Origin: Asticcacaulis excentricus CB 48
GTDB taxonomy: Bacteria > Pseudomonadota > Alphaproteobacteria > Caulobacterales > Caulobacteraceae
Reading direction: 5' to 3'
Assembly: GCF_000175215.2 (NCBI RefSeq)
Contig: NC_014816.1
Location: forward strand, 1,237,001-1,301,000
DNA: 64,000 bases
Shown here: positions 62,231 to 64,000 of the stretch, in pieces
Layout of the letters: every line of letters starts with the position of its first letter
Numbering within the stretch: the stretch's first letter is position 1
Made by a program: the position numbers and the translations under genes
The notes under the pieces: model-generated
Seen by the model: the letters and a program-made list of their open reading frames with translations, nothing else
What the model was told of the DNA's origin: nothing
The model's database searches: none

Positions 62231-62302
62231 AGGTTGCGTTTGATACGAGTGTGCTGTGATGGTCAACTGGACGGTTGACAGTCGCAGTAAAAGCGACACA
62301 AA

Positions 62303-62312
62303 TCGTATACGA
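62303..62312. promoter_or_regulatory. TCGTATACGA palindrome before permease gene
   Basis: A perfect 10-bp palindrome 43 bases before the permease start. Its ATCGTATAC core is also found in the operator-like site at 51993. Confidence 0.35.
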
Positions 62313-62354
62313 AACGGGGATCGACGCCGCGGCGTCTTGTTTAAGGGACTTTTC

Positions 62355-63761
62355 ATGGGATTGTTTGGACCGCTAAAACCGCTGCATCGGGCGGAAGAAG
62401 ACGGCAAGGCGCTGGCCAAGACGCTGAGCTGGCCGCACCTGATGGCGCTGGGCATAGGCGGCATTATCGGCACGGGCATCTACACGCTGACCGGCGTGGG
62501 GGCGGGGCTCGCTGGGCCCGGCGTACTCGTCTCCTTTGCCCTGTGCGGTCTGGTCTGCGCATGCGCGGCCTTGTGCTACACCGAAATGTCTACCCTGATC
62601 CCCGCCGCGGGCTCGGCCTACACTTACACCTATTCGGCGATCGGTGAGGTGGCGGGTTGGGTCGTCGGCTGGGCGCTGATCCTCGAATATTCTCTGGCCT
62701 GCTCCAGCGTGGCGGTCGGCTGGTCGGCACACCTTGTGGGCTGGCTGAATGAGGGGATGGGCCTGCAATTACCGGCCTTCCTGCTCAATGCGCCGCACGC
62801 GGGCGGCCTCGTCAACTTGCCGGCAGTACTGGTATCGCTGGCAGTGATGGGTCTTTTGATGATCGGTGCGCGCGAAAGCGCCACGCTGAACATCCTTTTG
62901 GTCATCATCAAGATCGTGGCGCTGGGGGCCTTTATTGTCCTGGGCCTGCCAGCCATTCAGGCCGGGAATTACGATCCGTTCGCCCCGTATGGTTTTATCG
63001 GTCAGCAGATCGGCGGCGAAAAAGTCGGCATCATGGCGGCGGCCGCCATCGTCTTTTTCGCGTTTTTCGGCTTTGATGCGGTTTCGACCTCTGCGGAGGA
63101 GGCCAAGAAGCCGGGCCGCGACCTGACCATCGGCATTCTGGGCTCCATGGCCGTTTCGACCCTGATCTACATGCTGGTCGCCGGTGTGGCCGTCGGTGTC
63201 GCGCCGTTTCAGGAAATCGCCAACAGCGCCGAACCGCTGCCGCACATCCTGCGTGAAATCGGCTATCCGATGGTGGCCGGCCTCGTCGGTCTGGCCGCCA
63301 TCGTCGCCCTGCCATCGGTCATTCTGGTCATGATGTATGGTCAGAGCCGCATCTTCTTCGTCATGGCGCGCGACGGCCTGCTGCCGCAGGCGGTGGCCAA
63401 GGTCAATAAGAAAGGCTCGCCGGCGCTCATCACCCTGATCACCGGTATCTTCGTGGCCATCTTCGCCGGTTTTGTGCCGCTGAAAGAGATCGCTGCCCTG
63501 TCGAACGCCGGGACGCTGATCGCCTTTATCGCCGTGGCCCTGTCGATGATCATCCTGCGTCGCCGCTTCCCGAACCTGCCGCGCACTTTCAAGACGCCAG
63601 CCTATCTGCTGGTCGGGATTGCGGCAATCTTAGGCTGCGCCTTCATCTTCTACAGCCTGCCGATTCAGAGCCAGCTCTTTACCCTTATCTGGATGGCGAT
63701 TGGTCTGGTCGTCTATTTCTCTTACGGTAAGTGGCATAGCCGCCTGAAAAGAGAGGGTTAA
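62355..63761 (+). CDS. APC-family amino-acid permease
   Basis: A 468-residue inner-membrane transporter with about 12 hydrophobic segments, of the APC superfamily (cationic/branched amino-acid permease type). The family GIGGIIGTGIYTLTG motif (unwound helix 1) and the FFAFFGFDAVSTSAEEAKKPGRD motif near residue 235 are clear (quoted in part for the second). It should import amino acids with protons. The real start is ATG 62355 (MGLFGPLKPL), behind AAGGGAC; the longer frame upstream is not part of the family. A terminator follows at 63784. Confidence 0.93.
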   Translation: MGLFGPLKPLHRAEEDGKALAKTLSWPHLMALGIGGIIGTGIYTLTGVGAGLAGPGVLVSFALCGLVCACAALCYTEMSTLIPAAGSAYTYTYSAIGEVAGWVVGWALILEYSLACSSVAVGWSAHLVGWLNEGMGLQLPAFLLNAPHAGGLVNLPAVLVSLAVMGLLMIGARESATLNILLVIIKIVALGAFIVLGLPAIQAGNYDPFAPYGFIGQQIGGEKVGIMAAAAIVFFAFFGFDAVSTSAEEAKKPGRDLTIGILGSMAVSTLIYMLVAGVAVGVAPFQEIANSAEPLPHILREIGYPMVAGLVGLAAIVALPSVILVMMYGQSRIFFVMARDGLLPQAVAKVNKKGSPALITLITGIFVAIFAGFVPLKEIAALSNAGTLIAFIAVALSMIILRRRFPNLPRTFKTPAYLLVGIAAILGCAFIFYSLPIQSQLFTLIWMAIGLVVYFSYGKWHSRLKREG

Positions 63762-63783
63762 ATCCTGTTGAGATGAACCAAGA

Positions 63784-63803
63784 GGGCGGGGAAAACCCCG
63801 CCC
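63784..63803. terminator. Terminator between permease and ABC ATPase genes
   Basis: An 8-bp GC stem GGGCGGGG/CCCCGCCC with an AAAA loop lies between convergent genes. T-rich sequence (CTTCTTTTC) follows on the plus strand. Confidence 0.75.
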
Positions 63804-63814
63804 TGAACTTCTTT

Positions 63815-64000
63815 TCAAGCCGGTTCGGTCAGCGGAACAGGCGCGTGATCGTGGGCTTCGAGGAAGCTGACGATGCGACGGCGGCATTCGACGAACTGCA
63901 TATCCTGCATCACGACCCTACGGTCGCGCGGGCGCGGAGTCTTTACGTCCACGATCTGCCCAATGCGGGCCTTGGGGCCATTGGTCATCATGACCACGCG
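63815..64000 (-). CDS. Nitrate/bicarbonate-type ABC transporter ATPase (partial)
   Basis: Only the C-terminal 61 or so residues are in the window; the gene continues past base 64000. The segment VVMMTNGPKARIGQIVDV followed by PRPRDRRVV closely matches the end of NrtD/CmpD/SsuB-type ATPases (usual form MTNGPxAxIGxIxxVxxPRPR). These energise import of nitrate, nitrite, bicarbonate or sulfonates. The stop is TGA at 63815-63817. No further genes of the transporter are visible, so the substrate cannot be fixed. Confidence 0.8.
   Translation of the reverse strand, partial: RVVMMTNGPKARIGQIVDVKTPRPRDRRVVMQDMQFVECRRRIVSFLEAHDHAPVPLTEPA

Overview
The window looks like a chromosomal segment of a Caulobacteraceae alphaproteobacterium, probably Asticcacaulis or a close relative. 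The evidence is a high GC content, the conserved order murA / DUF2948 / UPF0262 / infA / maf / RNase E/G, a CIRCE-controlled groESL operon, three large TonB-dependent receptors beside secreted glycoside hydrolases, and a holdfast-anchor (hfa-type) operon. The genus is an inference from gene content; no rRNA is present.

Layout. 1-885: no convincing gene, directly 3' of a minus-strand tRNA-Thr (886-960). 1078-6603: housekeeping block (small conserved protein, murA, DUF2948, UPF0262, an outer-membrane beta-barrel, infA, maf, short RNase E/G). 6744-8827: groES-groEL with CIRCE and a heat-shock-like promoter. 8869-13697: exported phosphatase/nuclease, TraB/GumN protein, an Xre plus twin DUF2975 membrane operon, a membrane protein and a cyclophilin lipoprotein. 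13911-24673: TldD/TldE-like pair, then a BatA/MoxR-type cluster (DUF4159, MoxR ATPase, DUF58, BatA-like, DUF4175, large membrane protein). 24786-26576: a LOV-domain hybrid histidine kinase.

26616-39698 is a LacI-controlled carbohydrate locus. Three perfect TGTAAGCGCTTACA operators precede a LacI repressor, followed by an Oar-like TonB receptor, a GH144-type (endo-beta-1,2-glucanase family) lipoprotein, a 1002-residue multidomain protein with an (alpha/alpha)6-like region, a lipoprotein esterase, a GH3 beta-glucosidase and a GPH sugar symporter. Together these would capture, cut, import and hydrolyse a beta-glucan, probably beta-1,2-glucan. 39684-42603 (minus) is a holdfast-anchor operon: a secreted protein with four 46-residue repeats, HfaA, and two CsgG/HfaB-like proteins, behind a likely sigma-54 promoter. 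42990-51788 (minus) holds two GH2 enzymes and a TonB receptor with an STN domain. 52200-63761 holds an S9 peptidase, an Ldh-family oxidoreductase, a cupin/JmjC protein, a third TonB receptor, a Tat-exported six-hairpin-type protein and an amino-acid permease. The window ends inside a nitrate/bicarbonate-type ABC ATPase gene.

The most unusual items are the LOV kinase with a second phosphoacceptor-like helix at its N-terminus, the beta-glucan locus with its unclassified 1002-residue protein, the 46-residue repeat protein of the holdfast operon, and a palindromic intergenic element that has replaced the natural start region of the DUF4159 gene.
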